Shown piece after piece: positions 25,058 to 34,464 of a stretch of DNA of 64,000 nt; position 1 is the stretch's first letter; each line of letters begins with the position of its first letter. The DNA comes from Variovorax sp. V93 (GTDB lineage Bacteria > Pseudomonadota > Gammaproteobacteria > Burkholderiales > Burkholderiaceae_C): positions 1,488,001 to 1,552,000 of the forward strand of contig NZ_AP028669.1 of the NCBI RefSeq assembly GCF_041154485.1. Reading direction: 5' to 3'. The notes below the pieces were generated by a model. The model made no database searches, had not been told where the DNA came from, and was given only the letters and a program-made list of their open reading frames with translations. The position numbers were made by a program, and so were the translations under genes.

Positions 25058-25579
25058 ATGCAGAAAGCTCTTCGCGCTGTGCGCGGCGACATCACCAGGC
25101 TGCAGGTCGATGCCATCGTCAACGCGGCCAATTCATCGCTGCTTGGCGGAGGCGGCGTCGATGGCGCCATCCACCGCGCGGCCGGACCCGAGCTCCTGCA
25201 CGAGTGCCGGCTGCTCTCGGGCTGCAAGACGGGCGATGCCAAGTTGACCAAGGGCTACCGGCTGCCGGCCCGCTTCGTCATTCACACCGTCGGGCCGGTC
25301 TGGCGCGGCGGTGCGAGCGGCGAGCCGGAACTGCTGGCCTCGTGCTACCGGAAGTCGATGGAAATCGCCGGGCAGCACGGCGTTTGCAGCATCGCGTTTC
25401 CCTCGATCAGCACGGGCATCTACGGCTACCCGATCGAACGCGCGGCACCCATCGCGGTGGCCACGGTCCGATCGGCGCTGGCTGCGAGCGCCAGCGTGCA
25501 GGAAGCGACGTTCTGCTGCTTCTCGGACGCGGACCTTGCGGTGTACGAAGCAGCGCTTGCGGCAGCGGGGGCGGAATAG
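25058..25579 (+). CDS. Macro-domain protein, O-acetyl-ADP-ribose deacetylase type
   Basis: A 173-residue stand-alone macro domain (MacroD/YmdB type), which binds ADP-ribose and typically hydrolyses O-acetyl-ADP-ribose or removes mono-ADP-ribose from proteins. Key motifs: [19 protein letters not shown] (residues about 10-28) with the catalytic-site Asn, [14 protein letters not shown] (about 31-44), and [10 protein letters not shown] (about 114-123) that wraps the distal ribose. No NAD-consuming partner enzyme lies beside it. It is convergent with the macroglobulin gene, 19 bases between stops. Confidence 0.92.
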   Translation: MQKALRAVRGDITRLQVDAIVNAANSSLLGGGGVDGAIHRAAGPELLHECRLLSGCKTGDAKLTKGYRLPARFVIHTVGPVWRGGASGEPELLASCYRKSMEIAGQHGVCSIAFPSISTGIYGYPIERAAPIAVATVRSALAASASVQEATFCCFSDADLAVYEAALAAAGAE

Positions 25580-25598
25580 GGACCGACCCCGCCGCGCC

Positions 25599-28500
25599 TT
25601 ACTTCGCCGCCTCCACCTTCACGCGCGCATTCGGCGTCTCGCCGAACATCTCGGGCGCGTACATGGCTTCGACACGGCTCGGCGGCAGCGCGAAGTCGCC
25701 GACGTTGTTGAGGCGCACGGTGTATTCGATCTTCACGACGCCCTTGGGCAGGTACTCGTAGTAGCTGCGGAAGGCCTCGAAGCTGCGCTCCTCGAAAGCC
25801 AGCCAGCCCGCGCCCGACTTGCGCTCGCCCTGCGTGGCGATCTGCGAGTCGCGGCCCAGGCCCGTGCCGAGGATGGTGGCGCCGCCCGGGATCGGGTCGC
25901 TCACCACGACCCAGGTCATGTCGGTGCTGGCATTCACCTCGACGGTCACGCGCAGCACGTCGCCGCGCGTGTACTTGCCCGCGGTGGCCTGCTCGACCGG
26001 CGTGATGGTCTTCTTGATGGCGTAGCCGGCAGCAAACGGCGCCTTCAACTGCACCGCGGCAATCGACTGCATCGTGAGCCACGGCTTGCCGCTGCCTTGC
26101 TGGGTGACCAGCAGGGTGTCGCGCACCGGCGCGCCGGCAGGCGATGCGGCCCAGGGCAGGAACATGGTGTTGTTCTTCAGGTTGCCCGGCGACGCGGGCG
26201 CGCCGAAGAAGGTGCTCTGGTTGGGCGCGCCGGCCGCGTCGGTGGTCTTCACGCGCTCGACGCTGCGCCAGTCGACCTGGGCCTTCACGGCGCCGAGCGT
26301 GGCGGCCGTGACGCCGGCCACCGGCGTGCTTTCGAACACCTTGGAGAACTTCTCGAGCGCCAGTCCGCCCCACAGGTTGGCGGTGGTGGTATGCCAGGCG
26401 CCGTTCTGCTGGCGGCCGATGAAGCCGTTGGCGAGTTTTCCGATGTCGTCCTTCCAGGCCGGATCGTCCATCACGCTGAGCAGGAGGCGCGCGGTGTTGA
26501 CGTCGCCGTTGGTCATGAGCCACCACCAGTAGTCGTCCTGCTCGGTGCTGAAGACCAGCTTGGTGCCCTGGTAGGACAGGCGCGCCTTGAGCACGTTGCT
26601 GGCTTCATCGAGCCGCTGCTGGCGCTGCGGCACGTCCGGCACGCGCTTCAGGATGTTGAGCCAGTCGATCACGGCGCTGGTGGGCCACTGGTTGGGCGCG
26701 ATGGTGATGCTGCCGAGCATGCTGCCCTTGGCCGTGCCGTAGCGCGACAGGGCCTCGAGCGCGGCGAGCTTGCGCACGTCCAGGTCCTTGCGCGGGCTCC
26801 AGAACTCGCGCTGGATGCGGCCTTCGACGAAGGCGATGAGGCCCGACTCCATCGGCGCGCGCGCCGCGTCGGGCAGCGCGAAGGCGGGGTTCAGCGCCGC
26901 CGCCTCGTGGGTGGCCGCCAGCAGGTACGAGGTGAGGATGTCGCTGCCGCGGTTCGATTCGCCGTCGCGCGGCGGAAAGTAGCTGGCCAGGCCGTCGCTG
27001 TCGAGGTAGGTCGGCAGCTGGGCCAGCACGCCCTGCCACATCTTCGCGTCGCGCAGGCCGACCGACTTGCTGGTCTTCTGTTCGAGGCAGATGAACGGGT
27101 AGTTGGCGAACCAGTCGCGCACGCCCGGCAGGCCCTCGGCCAGCCTGGGCTGCAATGCGAGCTTCAGGCCGCCGCGGCCGGGCAGGGCATCGGCAGGCGG
27201 CGCCACGTCGATGGTGAATGGCCCGTCGAGCTGCACCAGCGTGGCCTGCTGCACCGTGAGCGGCACCGACGGGATGATGCGCTGGCGCACCTTGAGCGCA
27301 TCGCGTGCGCCGCCGAGGGTGTCCTTGGCCTCGATCTCCCACAGGATGGCTTCGGCGCGCGTCTGCGCGAGCTGCGCGGGCGCGGTCACGGTCCAGGCCA
27401 CTTCACGCGCCTCGCCGGCCGGGATGTCCACCGTCTGCGGCTCCAGCGTGAGCAGCGTGGCGCGCGGCGCGGCCTCCACCTTCATCGGCTTCTGCGTGGT
27501 GTTGCGCAAGGTGATCTGGGCGTGGAACTGGTCGTCCTCGCGCACCAGCGGCGGCAGCCCGCTGATGATCTGCAGGTCCTGCGTGGCCTGGATGCTGGCC
27601 TGGCCGGTGCCGAACAGGCTGGTGCCCGAATCGGCCACGGCCACGATCCTGAAGGTGGTGAGCGCGTCGTTGAGCGGCACCGTCACCACGGCCTGGCCGT
27701 TGGCGTCGAGCACCACCTTCGGGTTCCACAGCAGCAGGGTGTCGAGCAGCTCGCGCGTCTGGCCCTTGCCGCCGCCGCCGCCCGCGGGCACGGCCTTGCG
27801 CCCGTAGTGGCGCCGGCCGACGATCTCCATCTGGGCGGTGGAGGTGGAGACGCCCCAGCTGCGCCGCTGCAGCATCGCGTTGAGCAGGTTCCAGCTGTCG
27901 TTGGGCATCAGCTCCAACAGCGCCTGGTCGACCGCGGCCAGCGCCACTTCGGCGCCGGCCGCGGGCCTGCCGTCGGGCAGCTTGGCGGAGATGGTGATCT
28001 GCGCCTTGCTGCGCACCGGGTAGCTGGGCTTGTCGCTGGTGACGGTCACGTCGATCTGGTGTGCGCGCGTGCCGACGCGGATCTCGGCCATGCCCAGGCG
28101 GTAGGCGGGCTTGCTGAGGTCGACCATCGCGGTGGGCGCGACGTATTCCTTGCCTTCGTACCAGAACGCGGTCCACCACTCGCGCGGTGCCTTGAAGCCC
28201 CAGGTGAAGAAGCTGTACCACGGCACCTCGCGCAGCCGCCCGCGCAGCGCGAGCACGCTCACGTAGGCATTTGGCCCCCATTCGGGCTTGACCTGCAGGC
28301 TCACGGTCGGGTCCTTGCCGTCGAGCTGCACCACATGGGTCTCGATGATGCCCTCGCGTTCCACCGACACCAGAGCGGTGGCAAAGCGGAAGGGGCTCCT
28401 CACCTGGAACTTGGCAACCTCGCCGGGCTGGTAGCTCTTCTTCTCGGGCAGCACGTCGATGCGGTCGTTGTCCTCGCCGCCGAACCAGAGTTCGCCCTGC

Positions 28501-31500
28501 TTGGTCACGTACACCGAGCTGGCGGCGCGGCTGTCGCGGCCTTCGCTGTCGGTGGCGCTGGCCACCAGCTCGACCTCGCCGGCTTCCTTGAGCTCGGACT
28601 CGCACAGCAGCAGGCCGCGCGCATCGCTCTTGCCGCTGCAGACGGTGCCGATGTCCTTGGTCTCGGTCTTGTTGTCGTAGGTGTAGAAGCCGCCCACCAT
28701 GCGCTTGCGGCTGGTGGTGGTGATGCGCGCGACGGCGCGCACGTTGAGCGTGACGCCGGCCTGCGGCTTGCCCGAGAGGTCGAGCGCGAGCGCCTGGTAC
28801 TTGAGCTTCTGGCTGGTCGAGACCCAGCCTTCGGTCTTGATGCCGGCAATCACCGAGGCGGGCCACAGCGTCTGCGTGCTGCGGATGGTCTGAACCTCGC
28901 CGTTCGGGTCGGCATAGGTGGCTTCCAGCAGCAGCTCGCGCGCGGCCTTGACCTTGGGCACCTTGTCGATCGTGACCTTGCCGGCGCCGTCCTTGTTGAG
29001 CGTGAGCGGCAGCTTGTCGGCGATCACGCGGGTGTCGCTGGCGCTGTTGATGTCTTCCTCGGCGCCTGCGGTGTCGGCGGCCGCCGCGGCGGGCGCTTGC
29101 GAGCTCTCGGCCTGCGCGCGCGGCGGGGTGAAGCTGAAGGCCTCGTGGTCGGCAAAGCTCAGGCTCTTGCCGCGCACCATCGCCGACACGCGCACCGGCA
29201 GGTTGGCGGCGCCGCCGCCGGCCACGTAGTTGATCTGCACGTCGGTGGGCACCGAGGCCACGCTCACCAGCGGCTTCTTGTCGGTGGGCGCGATGCGGCC
29301 CTCGAGCACGGGCAGGCGGAATTCTTCTACGCGGAACTGGCCGGTGGAGAAGCTGCGGCCGTAGCCGCCGTCGTCGCCTTCTTCTTCAGAGCCGCCGCTG
29401 TTGGCGTCCTTGCCCTTGCCGCTGCGCAGCATCACTTCGTACACGCCGAGCTTGGCGGCCGGCGGAATGGCAAAGGTATTCTCCGCGCTCAGGCCGCCGG
29501 TCGGCGTCTTGCGCCAGGCCAGCGGCTGCGTGAAGCGCTGGCCGCTGCCGGTGTGGGTGACGACCAGCGTGTCGGGCCGGTTCTCGGGCAGGCCGAAGCC
29601 CTTGCTGGTCTGGGTGCGGATCAGGTGCTTCATCGACACCGTCTCGCCGGCGCGCAGCAGGGTGCGGTCGAAGATGGTGTGGGCCACGCGGTCGGGCTCG
29701 GCCTGCAGGCTGGTGGGCACGTTGAAGCGCCAGGGCTCGATGCCGCGCTGCCAGTCGCTCCAGGTGAAGGCCAGGTCCTCCACGCCCTTGTCGTCCTTGG
29801 CGCGGGCGCTGACGAACCAGGCACCCGCGTTGTATTCGTCCGGCCCGTTGCAGTTGGGCGCGTCGGGCGCGATGCCTGCCAGCGTGACGATGCCGTTGGC
29901 GTCGGTGGTGCCCGATGCGACGGCAACGCCGCGGCAGTCGGACACGCGCACTTCGGCGTTCGGCACCACCTTGCCCTTGTCGAGCGTGGTGACCCAGGCC
30001 ATCGAGTTCTCGCGGCCGAGCTTGAAGTGCACCGCCAGGTTGGTGGCCAGCGCGGTGGTGCGCACGTACATCGTGCGGCTGGCGCCGTAGCGCTCGTCGA
30101 GCAGCGCGTCGCCGAGTTTTTGCGAAGCGATCTCGAGCACGTGGAAGCCCGGCGTCAGCGGAATGCCGATGACCTCGAACGGGCGCGGATCGCCGCTCTC
30201 TGCCTTGGGCATGTCGAGCGCCTTCACGCCCGGCTGGCCCGCGAGCAGGGACAGCATGCGGCTTTGCACACGCGTGCGTTCGCCGGTCTCGATGACGGCG
30301 GGCAGTGCGCCCTTCACGTCCTTGCGCGCCTGTTCGCGGCTCACGGTGTATTCGTCGTAGCGGCGCACCTTGCGGAACCACGCGATGATCTCGGCGTCGG
30401 TCTTCGGGTTCATGTCGCTGACCTTGCCGGGCGTCAGCGCCTGCACCATCAGCGCGGGCTCCACGCGCCGCACGGTCACCGGCATCATGGCCGGCGTGCC
30501 GGGTTCGGCCAGCCGCTCGACCACGCCGAAGGGCGAGGCCGCGAACTTGGCCAGCGGCGGCATCGCGCCGGTGGCTACCTTCAGCGGAAAACTGCCGGGC
30601 GAAGCCAGCGGCCGGCCCGAGGCGTCTTCGAACTTGGCGGGCAGTTCGATGGTGAACTTGGTGTCTTCGGCGAATGGCGGGCTGAAGCTCGCGGCGCTGA
30701 CCACGTCGTCTTCGCTGGGCGTGCCGCCGTCGTTCTCGAGCGTGGCGGCGATCGACTTGCCGCCGCCCTTGAGCTGGACCTGCCCAGCCATCTTGCGCGT
30801 GACCGGTGCGTTGAACTGCAGCTGCATCGGCCGCAGCGGCAGGCAGGCGGCCTGCGCGTTCTCGCGCTCGCAGCTGAAAGACACGGCAAAGGGTTCGCGC
30901 ACCTGGAAGCTCAGGCGACGCTCCACGTTGTTGGCCACGCCCGAGGGGGTGGCCACGCCCTTGCCGTAGACGATCTGAACCTTGCTGCCCGGCGTGAGCG
31001 TGCGGTTGCATTGCAGTGCAATGAAGCGCAGCGGGTCCTTGGCGGCTTCCTTCTCGCGGCCGAAGGCCTTCAAGAGCCCGGTGCGCTGCTCGCCTTCGAG
31101 CAGCCGCACGGGAATGCGCTCGCCGATGCCGTCGGCCGCGCACCAGACGTTCTGGCGCACGCTCTCCACGGTGGCGGCGCCGTTGAGCTCGAGCACGAAC
31201 ATCTGCTGCTCGTCGATCCGGCCATAGCTGCCGGGCATGAAGTTGCGCACGAACGGTCCGCCGCTATTGAATTGGTAGCGCTCCGGCCCGGTCAGCTCGC
31301 CGCCCGAACCGGACTTGAAGCCGGGAATCCGGGTGACGGTGCAGCGCACGCCGGGCGGCAGGTCGTTCTCGAAATCCCAGACCCAGGCCTTCGCATCGGT
31401 CCAGCGGCCGGTGCCCTTGCCGGCCTGCGCGTCGGTGCAGCTCACGGCAAGCGGCGCGGGCGCCTTCGGATCGCCGAAGTTGACGGCGGGTTGGTCGAAC

Positions 31501-31628
31501 TTGGCGACCACCTGGCGCACGCGCGCCACCTCGCCCTGCGGCGTCAGGCTGGTGATCTGGAGGGCGAGCGCCGGGACGGCGAACAATGCGCTGCCGGCCA
31601 GAAGCAGCGCTGGAATGGTTCTTTTCAA
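25599..31628 (-). CDS. Alpha-2-macroglobulin family protein with thioester
   Basis: A periplasmic protease-trap protein, 2009 residues, longer than the E. coli relative (about 1650). The signal peptide is residues 1-22 (LLLAGSALFAVPALAL). There is no lipobox cysteine, unlike the lipoprotein form in E. coli. Macroglobulin-like beta domains fill the first two thirds. The reactive thioester motif Cys1514-Leu-Glu-Gln1517 is in YPFICLEQKTS, so covalent capture of proteases is expected. The start is TTG at 31628: GGTGGAG stands seven bases ahead and the signal peptide begins there, whereas the next ATG (31700) would put 24 polar residues before it. These proteins usually pair with PbpC in defence of the cell wall; pbpC lies downstream on the same strand but ten genes away. 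Confidence 0.9.
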   Translation of the reverse strand: MKRTIPALLLAGSALFAVPALALQITSLTPQGEVARVRQVVAKFDQPAVNFGDPKAPAPLAVSCTDAQAGKGTGRWTDAKAWVWDFENDLPPGVRCTVTRIPGFKSGSGGELTGPERYQFNSGGPFVRNFMPGSYGRIDEQQMFVLELNGAATVESVRQNVWCAADGIGERIPVRLLEGEQRTGLLKAFGREKEAAKDPLRFIALQCNRTLTPGSKVQIVYGKGVATPSGVANNVERRLSFQVREPFAVSFSCERENAQAACLPLRPMQLQFNAPVTRKMAGQVQLKGGGKSIAATLENDGGTPSEDDVVSAASFSPPFAEDTKFTIELPAKFEDASGRPLASPGSFPLKVATGAMPPLAKFAASPFGVVERLAEPGTPAMMPVTVRRVEPALMVQALTPGKVSDMNPKTDAEIIAWFRKVRRYDEYTVSREQARKDVKGALPAVIETGERTRVQSRMLSLLAGQPGVKALDMPKAESGDPRPFEVIGIPLTPGFHVLEIASQKLGDALLDERYGASRTMYVRTTALATNLAVHFKLGRENSMAWVTTLDKGKVVPNAEVRVSDCRGVAVASGTTDANGIVTLAGIAPDAPNCNGPDEYNAGAWFVSARAKDDKGVEDLAFTWSDWQRGIEPWRFNVPTSLQAEPDRVAHTIFDRTLLRAGETVSMKHLIRTQTSKGFGLPENRPDTLVVTHTGSGQRFTQPLAWRKTPTGGLSAENTFAIPPAAKLGVYEVMLRSGKGKDANSGGSEEEGDDGGYGRSFSTGQFRVEEFRLPVLEGRIAPTDKKPLVSVASVPTDVQINYVAGGGAANLPVRVSAMVRGKSLSFADHEAFSFTPPRAQAESSQAPAAAAADTAGAEEDINSASDTRVIADKLPLTLNKDGAGKVTIDKVPKVKAARELLLEATYADPNGEVQTIRSTQTLWPASVIAGIKTEGWVSTSQKLKYQALALDLSGKPQAGVTLNVRAVARITTTSRKRMVGGFYTYDNKTETKDIGTVCSGKSDARGLLLCESELKEAGEVELVASATDSEGRDSRAASSVYVTKQGELWFGGEDNDRIDVLPEKKSYQPGEVAKFQVRSPFRFATALVSVEREGIIETHVVQLDGKDPTVSLQVKPEWGPNAYVSVLALRGRLREVPWYSFFTWGFKAPREWWTAFWYEGKEYVAPTAMVDLSKPAYRLGMAEIRVGTRAHQIDVTVTSDKPSYPVRSKAQITISAKLPDGRPAAGAEVALAAVDQALLELMPNDSWNLLNAMLQRRSWGVSTSTAQMEIVGRRHYGRKAVPAGGGGGKGQTRELLDTLLLWNPKVVLDANGQAVVTVPLNDALTTFRIVAVADSGTSLFGTGQASIQATQDLQIISGLPPLVREDDQFHAQITLRNTTQKPMKVEAAPRATLLTLEPQTVDIPAGEAREVAWTVTAPAQLAQTRAEAILWEIEAKDTLGGARDALKVRQRIIPSVPLTVQQATLVQLDGPFTIDVAPPADALPGRGGLKLALQPRLAEGLPGVRDWFANYPFICLEQKTSKSVGLRDAKMWQGVLAQLPTYLDSDGLASYFPPRDGESNRGSDILTSYLLAATHEAAALNPAFALPDAARAPMESGLIAFVEGRIQREFWSPRKDLDVRKLAALEALSRYGTAKGSMLGSITIAPNQWPTSAVIDWLNILKRVPDVPQRQQRLDEASNVLKARLSYQGTKLVFSTEQDDYWWWLMTNGDVNTARLLLSVMDDPAWKDDIGKLANGFIGRQQNGAWHTTTANLWGGLALEKFSKVFESTPVAGVTAATLGAVKAQVDWRSVERVKTTDAAGAPNQSTFFGAPASPGNLKNNTMFLPWAASPAGAPVRDTLLVTQQGSGKPWLTMQSIAAVQLKAPFAAGYAIKKTITPVEQATAGKYTRGDVLRVTVEVNASTDMTWVVVSDPIPGGATILGTGLGRDSQIATQGERKSGAGWLAFEERSFEAFRSYYEYLPKGVVKIEYTVRLNNVGDFALPPSRVEAMYAPEMFGETPNARVKVEAAK

Positions 31629-31679
31629 TTTTTTTCTCCACCTGGAAGCAGCGCGCAGCGTAGCCGATTTGAATGTCGC

Positions 31680-31694
31680 TCCGGCAGTGCCGGA
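31680..31694. promoter_or_regulatory. Perfect 15-bp dyad between macroglobulin and OpgC genes
   Basis: TCCGGCA and TGCCGGA flank a single G. The dyad lies in the 152-base spacer shared by the two divergent genes and could be an operator. No regulator gene is adjacent. TACAAT at 31720-31725 is a possible -10 element for the rightward gene, but its -35 is weak. Confidence 0.3.
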
Positions 31695-31780
31695 CGTCAT
31701 ATGCCTCGGCCGCTCTTCATACAATCGGCCCTGTCGTGCGTGCGCCGCGCGGACCGCCACCAAGACCTCGCCGCCGACCG

Positions 31781-32923
31781 ATGAAACGCTACTGGGAAAT
31801 AGACGCCTTGCGCGGGCTGATGCTCGTGCTGATGACCGTCACCCATCTGCCCACCCGCCTGACCGACCCGCTGGGCCAGCCCTTCGGCTTCGTCTCGGCC
31901 GCCGAAGGCTTCGTGCTGCTGTCGGCCTTCGTGGCCGGGCTGGTCTACAGCCGCATCGGCTATGTGCGCGGCGTCGACCCGATGCGCCAGGCCTTCTGGC
32001 GGCGGGTGCTCAAGGTGTACCTGTGCCAGGCGGCGATCCTGCTGTTCCTGTTCACCGTCATTGCGGCGCTCGGGCTGCACATCGACCAGCCGGCGGTGAA
32101 GAACCTGGTGTCCTACTACCTGGCCGAGCCGCGCGACGGGTTCCTGTTCGGGCTGCTGCTGATCTACGAGCCCGCGCTGCTCGACATCCTGCCGATGTAC
32201 ATCTTCTTCATGCTGATGAGCCCGTGGGTGCTGGCCTTTGCGATGCGCCACGGCTGGACGCTGGTGATGGCCGCCAGCGTCACCCTGTGGGCGCTCGCGC
32301 AGTTCGACCTGAGCGAATGGATCTACGGGCTGGCGGTGCACTACCTCGGCCTGCCGGTTCCGTTCCACGAGATGGGCGCCTTCAACAGCTACGCCTGGCA
32401 GTTCCTGTGGTTTGCGGGCCTGTGCCTCGGCGCCAGCCGCAACCTCCCCGGCGCGCGGCCGCTGCGCTTTCCGGCCTGGCTGTGGATGCCCGCGCTGGCC
32501 ATTGCGCTCTACGGCTTCTGGTGGCGCCACCACGGCATCAACGGCCAGGCGCCGTTCGGCGGCGACGTGGAACTGAACCTGCTGTTCGACAAGTGGCAGC
32601 TCGGGCCGCTGCGCCTCGTGAACCTGGTGGCGCTGGGCATCCTGGCGGTGCGCTTCGGGCCCGGGCTCATGCGCCGGATTCCGCGCCTGCACTGGCTCGA
32701 GGCCATGGGTGCGGCCTCGCTGCCGGTATTCTGCGCGCACCTGGTGGCGGTGCTGCTGGTGCTGGCCTTCTACGGCGACAGCCAGACCGCGCGGCCCTGG
32801 TGGGGCGACGGCCTGCTGCTGCTTACGGTGTTCGCGGGCATGTACGCGGTGGCGCGCTTCACGCGCGGGGCCGACCTGCCGCCGCCGGCGGAAGACGTGC
32901 CGGCGGAGGCCGCGCGGGCCTGA
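31781..32923 (+). CDS. opgC: OpgC family acyltransferase
   Basis: A 380-residue inner-membrane protein with about ten hydrophobic segments, matching the OpgC (MdoC-related) family that transfers succinyl or similar groups to osmoregulated periplasmic glucans. It opens with the family motif RYWEIDALRGLMLVLM, then THLPTRLTDPLGQPFGF, and has SAAEGFVLLSAFVAG at about 38-52. The start at 31781 lacks a good ribosome-binding site, but the family N-terminus begins there. It is divergent from the macroglobulin gene. A glucan synthase (NdvB-like) is 14 kb to the right, giving it a plausible substrate. Confidence 0.87.
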   Translation: MKRYWEIDALRGLMLVLMTVTHLPTRLTDPLGQPFGFVSAAEGFVLLSAFVAGLVYSRIGYVRGVDPMRQAFWRRVLKVYLCQAAILLFLFTVIAALGLHIDQPAVKNLVSYYLAEPRDGFLFGLLLIYEPALLDILPMYIFFMLMSPWVLAFAMRHGWTLVMAASVTLWALAQFDLSEWIYGLAVHYLGLPVPFHEMGAFNSYAWQFLWFAGLCLGASRNLPGARPLRFPAWLWMPALAIALYGFWWRHHGINGQAPFGGDVELNLLFDKWQLGPLRLVNLVALGILAVRFGPGLMRRIPRLHWLEAMGAASLPVFCAHLVAVLLVLAFYGDSQTARPWWGDGLLLLTVFAGMYAVARFTRGADLPPPAEDVPAEAARA

Positions 32924-32942
32924 GGCCGGTCCGGAGCGCCGC

Positions 32943-33737
32943 TCAGGGCAGGGCAGACGCCGGCGCCGCGACCGGCACGGGTGCCGCCACGGCCCCCGGC
33001 AGGTGCCCCGCGATGACCGACTGCCAGAGCCGGTAGCCTTCGTCGGTCATGTGCAGCCGGTCGTTCCTGAACAATTCCGGCCGCGGACGGCCATCGGCAC
33101 CGAGCATGGGCGTGAAGACGTCGATGTATTCACTGTCGGGCAGCCGGTTGAGGTAGGCCGAGATCACGTTGTTGGTTTCGCGGATCTTCGGCATCAGGTG
33201 CTCGCGCGAGGGGCTCGGCTTGATCGAGATGAAGCTGATGCGCGTATTGGGCAGCTCGGCGCGCACCGCGTTGGCAAAGCGCGCAAAGCTCTCGAGCACC
33301 TGCAGCGGCGTGCGGCCTTCGGCCAGGTCGTTGTCGCCGGCATACACCAGCACCTGCCGCGGCCTGTAGCGCACCACCAGGTCGCGCGCGAACAGGCTGC
33401 AGTCGGCCAGGGTCGAGCCGCCGAAGCCGCGGTTGACGATGGCGCCGGGCACCTGGCGGAAATCCTGGCCCAGGTTCTTCCACATGCGCACGGTGGAACT
33501 GCCCACGAACACCACGCCGCCGGGCGCCGGGAACTGCTGCTGGTCGGCCCGGAAGAAGGCGGCCAGCTCGTTGTGCCAGCGCGCCTTGGCCGCGAGGTAT
33601 TCGGAGGAGGCGGCCGCATCGGCCGCCGTGCTGTCCAGCGACTCGTAGGGCAGGACGGCGTTGTGGTTCTGGGCCTGGGAGGCGAGTGCGGTTGTCAGCA
33701 GCAGCGCGGCGGCCAGCGCGGTTTTCATCGAAGGCAT
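32943..33737 (-). CDS. SGNH/GDSL hydrolase, exported
   Basis: A 264-residue esterase-like protein. The signal peptide runs to about residue 23 (LASQAQ). SGNH blocks: the nucleophile serine in FVGSSTVRMW (about residue 86-95), Gly in GFGGSTLAD, the third block YAGDNDLAEG with Asn, and the final DRLHMTDEGY with Asp and His. It is probably a periplasmic esterase or acetyl-hydrolase acting on carbohydrate or lipid. The start could be 33737 or 33728, both in the signal region. Convergent with opgC, 19 bases between stops, a tempting link to glycan acyl groups but unproven. Confidence 0.87.
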   Translation of the reverse strand: MPSMKTALAAALLLTTALASQAQNHNAVLPYESLDSTAADAAASSEYLAAKARWHNELAAFFRADQQQFPAPGGVVFVGSSTVRMWKNLGQDFRQVPGAIVNRGFGGSTLADCSLFARDLVVRYRPRQVLVYAGDNDLAEGRTPLQVLESFARFANAVRAELPNTRISFISIKPSPSREHLMPKIRETNNVISAYLNRLPDSEYIDVFTPMLGADGRPRPELFRNDRLHMTDEGYRLWQSVIAGHLPGAVAAPVPVAAPASALP

Positions 33738-33861
33738 CGGAAAGGCAGAACGCTGATCGGATCGTATCCGCGGATTGTGGGGCATGAAGCGCCAGCCCGG
33801 ATGCGGCTGCGCCACGCCGTCCGGACCCGCCCGAAGCGCCCTCAAGAAACATTCCGCAACG

Positions 33862-33867
33862 TATACT
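33862..33867 (+). promoter_or_regulatory. Possible -10 element
   Basis: TATACT stands out in this GC-rich stretch and is 44 bases ahead of the next rightward gene. The -35 region (CTCAAG about 17 bases upstream) is poor, so this is a weak housekeeping-type candidate only. Confidence 0.3.
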
Positions 33868-33910
33868 GCCTCGAAAAATCGGAGCGGGGCGCACGGCGTG
33901 CGGGCGGGGA

Positions 33911-34447
33911 ATGAAGCAAATTGCGATCGTTGTCGCGCTCTGCGTGGGCGCGTGGTACTTTTTCATCGGCGGGCGCAAGCTCGACGAGGCCATGGTGCGC
34001 AAGTACTACGAGAACGAGGCGCACGCCATCTACTCGCGTGACGCGGAGAAGCTGTGCAAGCAGCTCAGCAAGAAGGCCGTGATCCAGAGCAAGACGATCA
34101 TGATGGGCCGCACGCAGGAGACCACCAGCGACCGCGAGCAGGCCTGCGAGGCCGCGCGCAAGACCTTCAAGATGTTCGAGTCGGTGGGTGAGCGCATGGG
34201 CGGCATCCTCACCATCGAATACGAGTACCACATCGACAGCATCGAAGTGGCGAGCGACCGCAAGAGCGCCACTGTCGAAGGCACCAGCGTGCTCAAGATG
34301 GGCGAGGCGGCCATGCAGTTCAAGAGCAGCTTCACGCAGCGTCTGGAGCGCGAACTGGGCCAGATGCGGCTCGTGCGCGGCGACGACGTCACGGTGGTGC
34401 GCCTGGGCGGGCGCGGCGCCATGAGCCAGAGCGATTTCTTCAAGTAG
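33911..34447 (+). CDS. Hypothetical protein with N-terminal membrane anchor
   Basis: A 178-residue protein I do not recognise. Residues about 4-20 (IAIVVALCVGAWYFFIG) form a single membrane segment or uncleaved signal. The rest is charged and mixed alpha/beta with a pattern like the NTF2/SnoaL fold (a helix with YYENEAHAIYSRDAEKL, then strands IEYEYHIDSIEV and ATVEGTSVL). It starts after CGGGCGGGGA and is 17 bases ahead of the next gene, so the two are probably co-transcribed. Confidence 0.75.
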   Translation: MKQIAIVVALCVGAWYFFIGGRKLDEAMVRKYYENEAHAIYSRDAEKLCKQLSKKAVIQSKTIMMGRTQETTSDREQACEAARKTFKMFESVGERMGGILTIEYEYHIDSIEVASDRKSATVEGTSVLKMGEAAMQFKSSFTQRLERELGQMRLVRGDDVTVVRLGGRGAMSQSDFFK

Positions 34448-34464
34448 CCGCAGGCTGCGCCATC

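Noticed and set aside
25311..31784. A continuous 2157-codon open frame on the plus strand opposite the macroglobulin gene
   Set aside because: It is a mirror of the GC-rich codon bias of the real gene. Its translation is rich in His, Arg, Gly and Ala with no domain, while the minus strand has signal peptide and CLEQ thioester.
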